64,000 bases of DNA, taken from positions 460 to 64,459 of the forward strand of contig VZRZ01006168.1 in the NCBI GenBank assembly GCA_013398175.1, read 5' to 3'. Each line of letters begins with the position of its first letter. Position 1 is the stretch's first letter. The notes beneath the pieces were generated by a model. The model did no database searches. It saw only the letters and a list, made by a program, of their open reading frames with translations, and was not told where the DNA came from. The translations under genes were made by a program, and so were the position numbers. Source of the stretch: Climacteris rufus. Taxonomy: Eukaryota > Chordata > Aves > Passeriformes > Climacteridae. Below, one piece after another: positions 37,896 to 49,428 of this stretch.

Positions 37896-40800
37896 GCTCA
37901 GTGACTGAAATATCTTCTTTTCTCACAGTCATGTAGTGTAAGTTTTAGAAAGTCCACATCAGACTAAAACAGAGACTGTAAGACCAGAGCAGTAAGTTTT
38001 ACTGCCGTGGAAAGTAACATGTTCACAGCTTTAGGAGAAGCATGAGGCTTTTAGATATAACTAAAACTGATCTGCCAAATCATAAAAATGAAAAAAAAAA
38101 AAAAAAGGGGAAGTACAGCCCAATGACTTTCATATTTGGAAAATGTAAACATTTCACATTGCAAAAATATAAAGCCCTTTGAGACACTTCTGATCTCTTT
38201 AATTTATCATTTTGCCATGATACACAAATATGACAGTTGTTGGAGGCAGGTAGGCAGCCCAAATCTTTTGAGTTGTCAGTAAAACTGGCAGTATTTATGA
38301 GGAGTTGCATCCTTTTCTTGCATTCCAACTTTGATTAAAAATTCAAGGATATTTTCAAAGCTTCTAAACAAATCTCTCAGGACAAAATTTACAAAGCAAC
38401 TCGAATTTTAAATTATTAATTTTTCATTGCTTTCTGTTTTCAGTAAACCCACTAGGACTGAAATCATGTGACATAATTTTAGCCATCTGAAAATTATGTT
38501 TCAAATTAACTATATTTTTTCTCACACTGACCATCACCTAGAGAGGCAATGCACTCCAACTAAGGGAGGTGTCTAAAACACATTGTAGATAGCTATTCCA
38601 CTTTCCGTTTTTTATCTCACACTTATTTTACATTCCATATTACCAAATTTCAGGTTGATTTTTTCCTTCATCTTCCTGAGAAGTCCCTGAAATATATGCT
38701 TTTAAACTAGTAATATTCATGGTGTGTCAATCCATTTTCCACCAAATTATCCTGAAAAGTTTGTGTAACCTTTCAATTTTTTTTGCTTTCTTTACTTTTG
38801 TTTTTGTTAATTTCATGCTTTACAGCATGAGAGTTTAAATCATGAGGTAAAAAATTGAACTGTGGTAGTGAAAATATCGTGGAATACAGCAGATGTCTTC
38901 TGGCAGAGCAGTACAAAAACTCCACATGGACATATCAGAGATGCTACAACCATCAGTGTCGAACGTACATAAGCAGGCACGCACAAAGCCTCACATTATT
39001 TGTAAAGTCCTACATGCAGAGCCATATATTTGAGCAAACCTAGTCAGTTTTTGCAAGAATGTAATTTTTTTTTTTTTAAGATTAATTTAGGGCATTGATC
39101 ATGACAAACAAACATGTCTTCTTGACTGCTGTGAAGCACTTGAAACAGCTCTTGTTCTGCACTATTAGTAGAACTAAAAGTTTTTGAGTTTAATGTCCAT
39201 GCTTACCTCTGTCAAACATAGAATTTATTTACACTTAAAAAGTAAAAAGAAAAGAAAAAAAGAGGCATCTTTGCAAGTTTTAAATTGATTGCATGCTCAT
39301 ATTTTTTTATGTTACCAATGTCAGGTCCAAAATAATCATTGTTCTAAATAGGCAGAGTGTAAATATTAAACACTATTTGCATCAATAGCTGCAAAACAAC
39401 ACAAATATTCTCTTTTCTATTTATCCAAGCCCTCAGTCTTTGAAGAATTTTCATCTTGGTCTGTTTTGCATTTTCCAGTTGGATGAAGAGAACTGCAGGT
39501 AAGAGTCTTTCATTAAAGGCATGTCTGATTTAATTAATCTTTAATTATTGTGCAAAACAAATGGAAGGATAGCTTCGATCAGCAAATTCATTTGCAACAT
39601 TTATCAACTAGCTGATCTTTATCACCCACCCAGATGACAGTAAATCAAATGCACAACCCTTTTCAATTCACGAAGCAAATGATTAAAGTGTCCGTAAGAG
39701 TCCCTATCCTAACTAAATCTAATTGTGTGTGAATAATCAGTTAAGTTGTGTGATGAATGTGCCATCATAAAATTTAGTCCATAACCAAATCGTATCTTGA
39801 ATTATACTTGCTTTAAAAAGAACGTCCTTAAACTCATGTCTTCAAGTGTTCCTTCTTCTTCTTCCTCATTTACTTATAGATAAATACGTATCATACCAAT
39901 TACATCATTTTGCCTTGCTTTCTCCTTTTATATCAAGTTTAGGGATTAGCTTCACTTGAGCTTTATAATTGTAACACATTCCAAACACATGCATATATAT
40001 ATATATATCTTATTAAAAATCATCTGAAAACAAACAAAATAAGTATTCCTCTATTTCAGTACAAACACTTTAATAGCCCAAAAATAATTTTAGTATTTTC
40101 CATTGCACGTCTTTGATTCTTAAGACCATTTTTGCTTGACTAAATATCTCCTCAACTCAAAATGGAAAAAAAGAAATTATAATTGTATTTGTTTATTGCA
40201 GAATGTAAATGGTACCAAAGTCTCACGTTCTCATTCAGAACATATTTCTTGCCATCTGCTGTTCTTAAATATTTATGAACCTCTTCTTTTTTTACTTAGA
40301 CTTCTATGATACCATATTTAAGGTTTCATAAGACTTTTGTTTACGGACAAAATTTCACTTAGTGGATTTCAATAAAGATTTAAAACTTTAAGAATTTGTT
40401 CCTCTGTATGTAACTAAATAATGATGAACTAACATGACAAATAAGGATGGAGCCTTGACTGGTACCACAATGTCTTTCATTTTTCTTCAAGTAAGCATAC
40501 ATAAAATGAGATCTTTTTCCCTACCTCTCATCTTAAAAGTAGTTTGAGATCTCTGTTGACCTAACACATCAGAGGGAGAACAAAAATTTTGTAATTAGTT
40601 TCATTTAGTCGGCTATCTAAAACTAAAGAACCAATTGTAAGGGCCTTGAAATGACTGAAAATTAAAAATCTTGAAAAGCAAAAAAATATTTTCTATATCG
40701 ATTCTTTCTATATACATAAGTGGAAGAGGGAAAATAGGATTCACATACACACTTTGAAAATTCAACATCCCAGTGTACAATAGGGTACTGGTGTTTTTTT

Positions 40801-43800
40801 TTATTTGTGTTGTTCCTATTGTTGTTATTATTATTATTATCATTATTAATCCAATAAGGGTCATCTATTCAGAAGATGCCTTTGGTGGCAATGCAGTTTT
40901 CTTAACTATCACTTTCAACCATAGTAATAATACATTTGGGTGGAATGCTTACTTATCTGAAACATATTCTGCAGCTATCAATGAAAATTAACCCATCAGA
41001 TAACAGAAAGTGATTCTTATGTGAATAAACAATCCCATCAGTCAATTGGCTTCAAGAGTTACAGTGATTTAATTCTTGTCCATATCTGGCACAAGCATAT
41101 TTCAGATGACTGAATGCCATCCACAGCCACCCTGCTGGGTCACCAATGATAGATCTCAACTACATATGCACAAAAGTAGACAATGAAATAATGAAAATGT
41201 CTTGCTGTGTCCCTAGGGCAAATATACCAACAAATGAAAATTTAAATACATATTCAACTAAATTAAAAAGATGCTTCATTAACTCAAATTAAGGAATGGT
41301 GTATTCCCTGCAATCTGGGATCATTGTAATGCAGTCTTTAATTTATGTGTGAGTGTGAATGTAAATACTTATTTCAAACTAAAGTCTTACAGATTTTCAC
41401 TACTGAAGTATTTAATGGGACAGTTTGCCAGGCTTTTTTAAACATCATATGAAGTAATCTCATTAAATTATTGAGCAAGTGGTTTAATTATGCCAACTTT
41501 CACATCTAACTGAAAAGCAGATGTTTTATTGGAAAACATATTGCTTCAGAAGAGGAATATCTAGCCACATAGTCACAGATTAAGACCTAATGACAGTTTA
41601 AAGGCTAAAGGCATTTGGATACATAAAGACTTTAATCACACATTTATGCACTTTTAAAAATTACACAATTCCCTTTTTTGTGGAAGAGAACTAGGAGGGG
41701 TCAGTGTGATGTATGTAGTCCTGGGCAGGTCATGGAGTTTCCTGTTATCTCTTCTTCTTCCTGGCTTCTCTAGAGGTAACAGATAAGATCTTGGCTCTTG
41801 GTTCCTGGGCTGCTGGCTGCCTCCCCCAGACTCTGTCAGGCACTCTGAGTACTCCTGACACCGAATTTTCATGAATTATAGGGTTGGACAGGGAAAACCT
41901 TGTTAGTGAGTAGCTCATTCAAATTATACTTTCTTTTTCTTGTTTGCTCTTGCCTTTTTTTGGCACTCACAATCTGTTCCAAACACATCTGGTCACATTT
42001 GCATTTGTTAATGATCAAAATGTTGTTTACATAATTTCATTATTTATTTTATTGAACACACCAAAACTATTCTTTTGCTTGAGGCATCTGGCTAATCATA
42101 CTTTATCTACTGCCATGAAAGCAAAGGTTTTACAACCTCTACTAACAATGCCTGACTTCCTAATTGCTACATGTATTGGTGTGCCTTGCCTATGCAGGAA
42201 TAGAGCAGATAAACAGGTTATATGCTTCCAGCTGCCAAGATCCTCTTCAAAAGATACAAATGGGTAAGTCACTTTTGTTTCAATCTTAATGAAATATATA
42301 TATCTGTTCTCCACAGAGAGTGAAAATTGAATTAATTTCTGTTAACTTCTCAAAAAAAAAAAAAAAAGAGACCTTCACAAAAGATGGATGGATTTCATAT
42401 GAACTGACAGAGAAAAGCAAAATAGTTCTTATAAAGATCCCTTATGAGTATTTTGAGAGAAACCTCTGCTTTAAAATGGTACAATAATTAACTGCTTCTC
42501 TGAGATATGATACTGCAGCCTGCAAAAAACTTCCTTACTTCAAGTATCATCTTTCCCTTAAATCAGAGTATTTGGGGGTGGGTTGTGTGTGGGGTATCAG
42601 TTATTACCAATATAATTTGAGTCACGGAGAGCAAAATCTTTAAAGGTTCAAACTTTTCTAACAGAAAAAGTAGTTATTCAGGAAAGAGTTGGCTGCTTGA
42701 GTAAGCTGAAATAAGATTTATAGTGAGTAAATCCCCTGCTGAACACCAGGAAATGGGTCTCCCCTATGGCTCCTTTCCCCAGTGCTCTGTTCAGGGAAAG
42801 GAGACCACTCCCTTGCTCTTTGAGACTTGTCTGAATAAAAGAGAGCTGGAGGAGAATCTCAGTCGGATACAGTCCAACCCTGTGCTGTTTCGATTACAAA
42901 ACTTAATGTACGGATCTGTAGCTCTTGTAGAAGTTCTTTTTTCTTCCTTTTTTCTTGTTTTTTATTGGTCACAGGAAAAGGTAATGCACACCTTAAAATG
43001 TGTATGAGACCTGAATTCTAGAAATATGGGAGAAATAATGATTTCCACGACAAAATAAAAAAAAATGTTAAAATTATGTATGTTGCTGGAAACAAGGTTC
43101 CACCTCTGTCTCTTGGCATGTAAAAGAAATACAGTTACAAGATTACAGTAGACACTTGAAGGCTTTGATCTACCATGACATGTAGACATGCCACACAGGC
43201 ATGTCATGCCATGACATGCCACACAGGCATTTTGCGCTACAGTTTCTGATTAAAAATCAGACATCAGTCTCTGGAACTGCAGTTTGCCAGAGAAACATTG
43301 CCCTACTGTGCTGACTTCATGTAGTTTCAGTGAGCTGAAATAGCAACTCTGTGTAAAACTCAAGCAACTATATCTGGGTTTTCACTGGTCCTGTTGCATT
43401 TATTTCACAGAGCTGGATGGGGCCTGAAGGGTTTGATTAATTAAATACCCCAATATGACAATTTATGCTGCCTTCCATTTTGGAGGTGACTCTTCTGTAA
43501 CTCAGTTGGATCATGGGCAGAAAGAGGCCTCAAATTTACACCACAGGAAGAGTAAGTCAATCTGTAAATGTTGTATGAACATACTCAAATATCAAGATTT
43601 CAAAAATGTTTTAGACGGAATAAAATATTAGTTTTATATAATCACACGTATAAGATATATGACTAAAGGTAAAAAATTATCAGAAGTGTAACCAGAAGAG
43701 TAACTTTCATTTCTTTTAGTAGAGAAATATGTTCAAATCCTATTAAAGAATATTTTTAATACTTCTGCAGCCACAGTTTCTGAACAAAAATATGTGGTTT

Positions 43801-46344
43801 TCATAGGTAACTGATCTTAAGTGCAGAGTAGGTTTTAATATTGATAATAACCACTTAGAAACAAACAACTTGTTCAAAGTAATTGGCAAGCTATAGACAT
43901 TGAAAATGGTTCTGTGAAATTTTATACAGGGATATCTCTTTACTTGCAAATTAGTGTGTTGGTACAATTAGGAAAAATATCAGCAGTAGACGAAAGATTG
44001 TTCTGTATCATCCCTCTTCACTAGTTTTGCACAAATGTTACAATCATACATGAGAAGCACAGGAAAATTATGCTCAATGTATGCAAAACTGCCAGAAACT
44101 ATGCCTTATTTCCTTCAGAGACATCCTTCAGACTGAAATTCTTAGCATGACTGCACCCTCACTTCCTCCCTCATCCTCAACAGGACTAAGGAGGAAAATA
44201 GCAAAAATTCATGACCCAAGACAAGAAAGGTTTAATGAATGATGGACTGAGGGGAAAAAAAAAACCAACAAAAAGTATGATAATTACTCATCACCTTTGA
44301 TGGCAGATCAATGCCCAACCAAACTCTGAGCAACAACTATCCTGGAAGGTAGTTATTAGGATTGAGCAGGACATCATACATTATGGAACATGCCTTTGGT
44401 CAGTTCAGGTTAGCTATCCCAGCTATACCACTCGCATAATCTTTCCCACACCCAGCCTAATTGAGTAGACATGTTGAGTAGAGTGAGAGAGACTTGTCAT
44501 CAAGAACTGTTCAGCAATAGCCAAAACACTGGTGTGTTATCAACACTGGTTTACTCGCAAATCCAAAGTTATGAAGAAAGTTAGCTACACTCCAGCCAGA
44601 ACCACTACAATCATAATTCGTTGAAATGCCTTTTGTGAAAAACAACTTTTGCATATTACTATCAGCAATTAAACCAGGGACAAGTTGTTGGGGGGAGGGT
44701 GTATGAACTTGGGTTTTTTTTGTTTTGTTTTGTTCTATGAAAGACTAGAAACAAGTGGTAAATTCTACTAGCCAACATTAAGGATTATTCTATTCAAATT
44801 GCCAGAATTGTTGATTCATCATAATAGTTCTGTCAGATTCTATCAACCAAAATTACATTTGAAGACAGGTACAGTAACAAAGTGATGCTGATGAATAAAT
44901 TAACTACTCTAGAACTAAATAATCAAATATAAAAAGCTTCTTGATATGTTCCTTGATAGTAAAGAAAATATTATGTGATGATTACACTCCAATTCAATAG
45001 AGGCAGAAAACCAATCTATAATATATTTAACAAACCAATCTGAGTGAAACAAGCCCTGTCTCACTGGTCTATGAGAAAAACTAAATTACTGCCCCTTCAA
45101 ATTAATCAGAAATACTTTGGTATGCTCTTTTAATCGGAAGGTCATTTTAAAGATGACAGGCAAGGGTTATTTCTATTTGGGCATATATTTGAACTTACTG
45201 CCTTGTTGTGTTTATATAAAGCTGTGTGCATTGTCCTTGTGTAAGTACTTTTCTCTCTGACCTTTTCAAGCATATAGCAAATAAATCTTTCGTTAGCTTT
45301 AAAGTGGCTGTCATAACACCACCACAGGGTTCTAGGCATGCTGACTAACAATTTCAAAACAGTCCAATCAATATGGAAACATTTTTCTTTGAAATTAATG
45401 TGTTGGTATGAAATGACTAATCAGCTTTAAAAGCTACAGTTTGTGAATTTGACTATCTTTCCCAGTTACATTTCCATGTAGTTTTATAAATAAGAAGGTT
45501 GTATCAGCTTTTATTAAGATGGGATTAAAGTTAACCACTGCAGTAAGGAAAGGACTGGTGCTGATATTGCAATATTTTCCGCAAGATTTATTTTCTTGTT
45601 TTGGTTTTTTCCTCTTAAACTAATTGGGAATTATCTCATTGCAGTTAACTAAAGCAGACTTCCCATCAGAGTGCCCGGGTAAGAATGCAATCTCGGTTTG
45701 AATGTTACTATTTTTAAGGGAAAAGTTCATAAGATTTTTACCTCAGCCAGGATTTCCAATTCAATTCAGAATTTCAAATTCAGGCTGCATACTTCTCTAC
45801 TCTAGCCCAAATGAGGTTTATACTCAGGTTCAGGGATCCCTGTGGTGTGTTGTCCAGAACTGGGACAGAATCAGGTTTGAAGTGCTTAGACAAGCAGTGA
45901 GAGATTGAATAGAGGGAAAAAATATGCCATATTGGTAATTTCTTTAAGCAAATCTGAATCTTAAAGATAAAACTGATTTCTTCTGTGTCGTTGTAGAGCA
46001 TTCACTTCTAAGTCATGCTGCAGGACTGTGCGTCCTACATGTGATCATCAGAAACTTAACACAAAAGGTGAGTTTTCCTCTTGACATAATTTTGATCAGA
46101 AAAGTCTAGGGTAATAATTGAGAATAGGATACTATCTATACTGTGACATACCTGGTGGGATTAATAGATACTGTCTTCCTGTATATGTGTGTGCATGTGT
46201 GACTGAGTCAGTAATGATACAGTGGTGTTTAAAATTAATTACTTGCTCTGAAAAAAACAAGTCAAGAAAACCAGCTCCATTGTATCCAGTAATTCTGGTT
46301 GTCAATAATTTCACTTCTTCATGGCGTGATTTTTGAGGTTGTCG
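37896..46344. other. AT-rich DNA with some exon-like and enhancer-like segments
   Basis: No recognised gene. Points of note are: a 20-nt segment with strong splice signals at 39479-39498, beside homeobox- and MEIS-motif-rich DNA; exon-like segments at 42198-42263 and 45997-46067; a GC-richer unassigned stretch at 41690-41870; a (TA)n run near 39994-40008; and a block at 42730-42900 containing GTCTGAATAAAAGAG that could be an old LTR R/U5. A 28-bp tandem duplication lies at 43185-43230. Confidence 0.4.
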
Positions 46345-46410
46345 TGCAGATCCAGGAGTTGGAGATTATGATCTTTGTGTGTTCCTTCCAACTCAGGATA
46401 TGCTATGATT
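46345..46410 (+). mobile_element. CR1 LINE 3' terminal fragment (about 65 bp)
   Basis: GCAGATCCAGGAGTTGGA followed by CCTTCCAACTCAGGATATGC and TATGATTAC is the final part of a CR1 3' UTR with its tail. Such very short copies come from early abortion of reverse transcription. Confidence 0.7.
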
Positions 46411-48915
46411 ACAATTCTCATCTAATTCAGGATGCAACATAGCTAACCCGTGAACAGCACCACATGTCTAAGAAGGGATAAAATTAAATATAACCAGCAA
46501 AGTCTTGGCATATTCCTTGGTGCCAGCCTTACATCCCTTGAAAGACCTGTATGAGGAATTCTGCCTATCACACATTAGGCGCTGTTCAGTCAAAGAAACC
46601 CCCATGAGATAACTGAAATCCAAACAGATTGGTTTAGCTCATGTTGGAAGCAGTGACAAAATGCTCCACATGAGAAATGTATGTATTGCAAACACTTATT
46701 TACATCATAACATAAACTCTGTGATGCACCTTTAATCACTAGATAGAATACGCACAAAGAACTCAATTATCGGTCCCCTCTGGTCAGAACACTATTGGGT
46801 TAAAGCTAAAGCTTGCTGTCATGTGTCACAGCACAGTGAGAGCTGGTGGCTCTCAGGGACCATGTGCCTGGGGCCAAGGGACCTCCCCGTGGGGTGTCAG
46901 GGCAGGACTCCATGGCCAGTCCCACTGCCAAAAGTCAAAGGAACTCAGAACATGAGAAGCTCACAAATGCGCTATCAGAAACTCTTAAGTAGTTTTCCAG
47001 CTTTGAGCTACATACTCAACATAAAACTAAGCATAAGGTTATACCATTTTAAAAGTCAAGAGAGTTTCTCTAAACTGATTATGGTAATAGGAGGGATTTA
47101 ATTTAGCAGGGAGAGATTCAACTGAAATAGCCAAATTACTATGACTACTTCTAATGATCTCCAAAATGGTCAGCAACCTGCCAAAGAATGAAGATTAATT
47201 TTATATGTAAGAAGTTTTATCACGAATTATGTGGTTTAAGTTGTTTACATGGAGGGAAAACTCCCTAGCATATTGTAAAGCAGTTTTTCCTTCCTTGATG
47301 GAATTCTGTAATGTTGAGCAGTAACAGAAGATCCCTTCTGTGGACAATAGGTCCAGTTCTCTAGTGCATTGTTCCTTCTGCAGCTAACACATTTGCATTT
47401 CATTTGCAAAAGCAAAATGTTCTTTATCTGCTTTTACAAATGTGATTAGAGGGGTAGAATATCAGAGGTGGTTTTGTTGTCTTCACACATTTAAGAGTAT
47501 GATTCTGGATTTACTCTGTGGAAATGTAATGTGGACCTGATTTTCTATCAAAACAATTTTCACACTGCCGAAATGGAGCTAGTCCTGGAAAAAAAAACTG
47601 GCACAATTGTAGCTCTCCAAACCACATTAATTATATTTTGACCTAGGTTTACTCTGTGGGATTTTTTTAACATGGAACAAAACAAATGTTTATATTCATG
47701 ATTTTGAGTAGTGTTAGTTCTAATTTGTTGAGTTAAATGGCTTTATTCCTTGTACTGTTAAGTGTCACAGGTAAAAGTGTGACTGTTGGGAATACATTTG
47801 AAATAGGCTGAGTATTATTTAGCACTAAATGGTTCAAAGCAGATAACTCACCTTCCTGTAATTTGTAGCACCTGGTAGTGATCTGAATTTAGACCTCACC
47901 ACTTACTTTTTCCATATCATTAACCACAACCAGAAATCACAGTTTCACAGTAATTGAAGTAATGCTCAGAAACAGTGTGACAGACATTAGTTTTAAAAAC
48001 TTTTTTACTTTGAAATACTTCAGCTATGTTTAATGACTTCTGTTTTTAAAATAATTCAATAAACTTCTCTGCAGATTACTGTGGAGGGGAAGAAACACTG
48101 GAACATCACTTCTTGTCTGAATGGATCAAATATGTTCTGCAAACGAACTTTACAATATGAAGTATTGTAATCTCAGTACCTGCCAAAAAAGAAAGGGTTA
48201 TATACTATTAACCTTAGCCAAATATAGGAAAAGCTGCTGGAAATCTTTAGGCAATATTCTGTGAAATGTTCTGTTCTCTCCAAAGGTGAAGGATTTAATC
48301 TCTCACAGCATTTAAACTGCTGTGCACTGGAAAAAATTGACAGCTACAGGTACCAGGATTCTGAGGGAACTAACAGGCTCTGCAGCCTCTTGCTCCATCT
48401 CCTAGGAGTTTGACTGTGTTCAAAATCCACTCTGATTTTGTTCACCTCTATAATATGGGATCAAACTGATGTGAAAATGTAAGCTATGTGAATTTGCAGA
48501 GGGACCCTCTCCTGTGGTCTCTTTCCTCTTTGCTTGAAAGCTGTATTAAGCTCAGACCCTCGACCTATGTCCGTGCTAGAATTTTGTGGGAGCTCTGCAT
48601 ATAACTTGCATTGCACCCCACTGTCCCTGACCTGCCCTTGCTGACTTGGCTTCCTGGCTGTGTGTCAGACTGGAATTGTCACTAAGGATGTGGCTGACAG
48701 TCATAGGGCTGTTGGCCGACCCTGGTCACTGCCACCGATCGTCTTCTCTTCTTGCATGTGTACTCTCTAATGGTGTCACAGTGGTAGAGCTGCTGCCCTG
48801 CCTGCCTGCTGCATTTCCAGTTCCTGTCTCCCTTTTCCATGCACAGCAATATAGGCTTTCTGTTACTTGTCAGTAAAAAGCTCATCTGACGGATTAATGG
48901 TTTTGTAGAACACTG
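46411..48915. other. non-coding DNA
   Basis: Mostly AT-rich unique sequence. GC-richer unassigned stretches lie at 46830-46960 and 48590-48880. Both hold short ORFs on both strands with no recognisable domain. Confidence 0.4.
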
Positions 48916-48917
48916 AA

Positions 48918-49220
48918 TTTATATATCTAATCTATCTATATCTATTTATATCTATATCTATATCTATTTATATCTATATCTATTTATATCTATATCTGTT
49001 TATATCTCTCTATCTCTATCTCTGTCTCTATCACTATCTCTCTCTATGTCTATGTCTATGTCTATGTCTATGTCTAGTCTTTGTCTATCTCTATCTCTAT
49101 CTATCTCTATCTCTATCTCTATCTCTATCTCTATCTCTATCTCTATCTCTATCTCTATCTCTATCTCTATCTCTATCTCTATCTCTATCTCTATCTATCA
49201 TCTATCTATATCTCTGTGTG
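48918..49220. repeat. hexanucleotide microsatellite (TATCTA/TATCTC/TATGTC)n
   Basis: About 300 bp of six-base repeats in three phases: TATCTA and TATTTA variants at first, then TATGTC (49044-49075), then an almost uninterrupted CTATCT core (about 49087-49197). An open frame made only of Ile-Ser and Met-Ser repeats is a by-product. Confidence 0.95.
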
Positions 49221-49389
49221 TGTGTATTACTTAAACATTAATTAACAAAGTGTTAATTAATTTAATAATTTTCATTTTAACTTGTCTAATTTTTCAGTCT
49301 TAACACACCTCACATTAGAGTAAAGTGTGGCAACATATGTAGCTCATAGGTACTGATATACACACATACACAAACAAATGCACACAAGT

Positions 49390-49428
49390 GTGTATATATA
49401 TATATATATTCATATATATATATTCCAT
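49390..49428. repeat. (TA)n microsatellite
   Basis: Interrupted TA dinucleotide run in two blocks. Confidence 0.9.

Noticed and set aside
42730..42900. Old LTR R/U5 around GTCTGAATAAAAGAG
   Set aside because: A single poly(A)-like word and some GC-rich sequence, but no ends, no duplication and no related copy in the window.
49046..49234. ORF of Met-Ser/Ile-Ser repeats
   Set aside because: Pure translation of the microsatellite.
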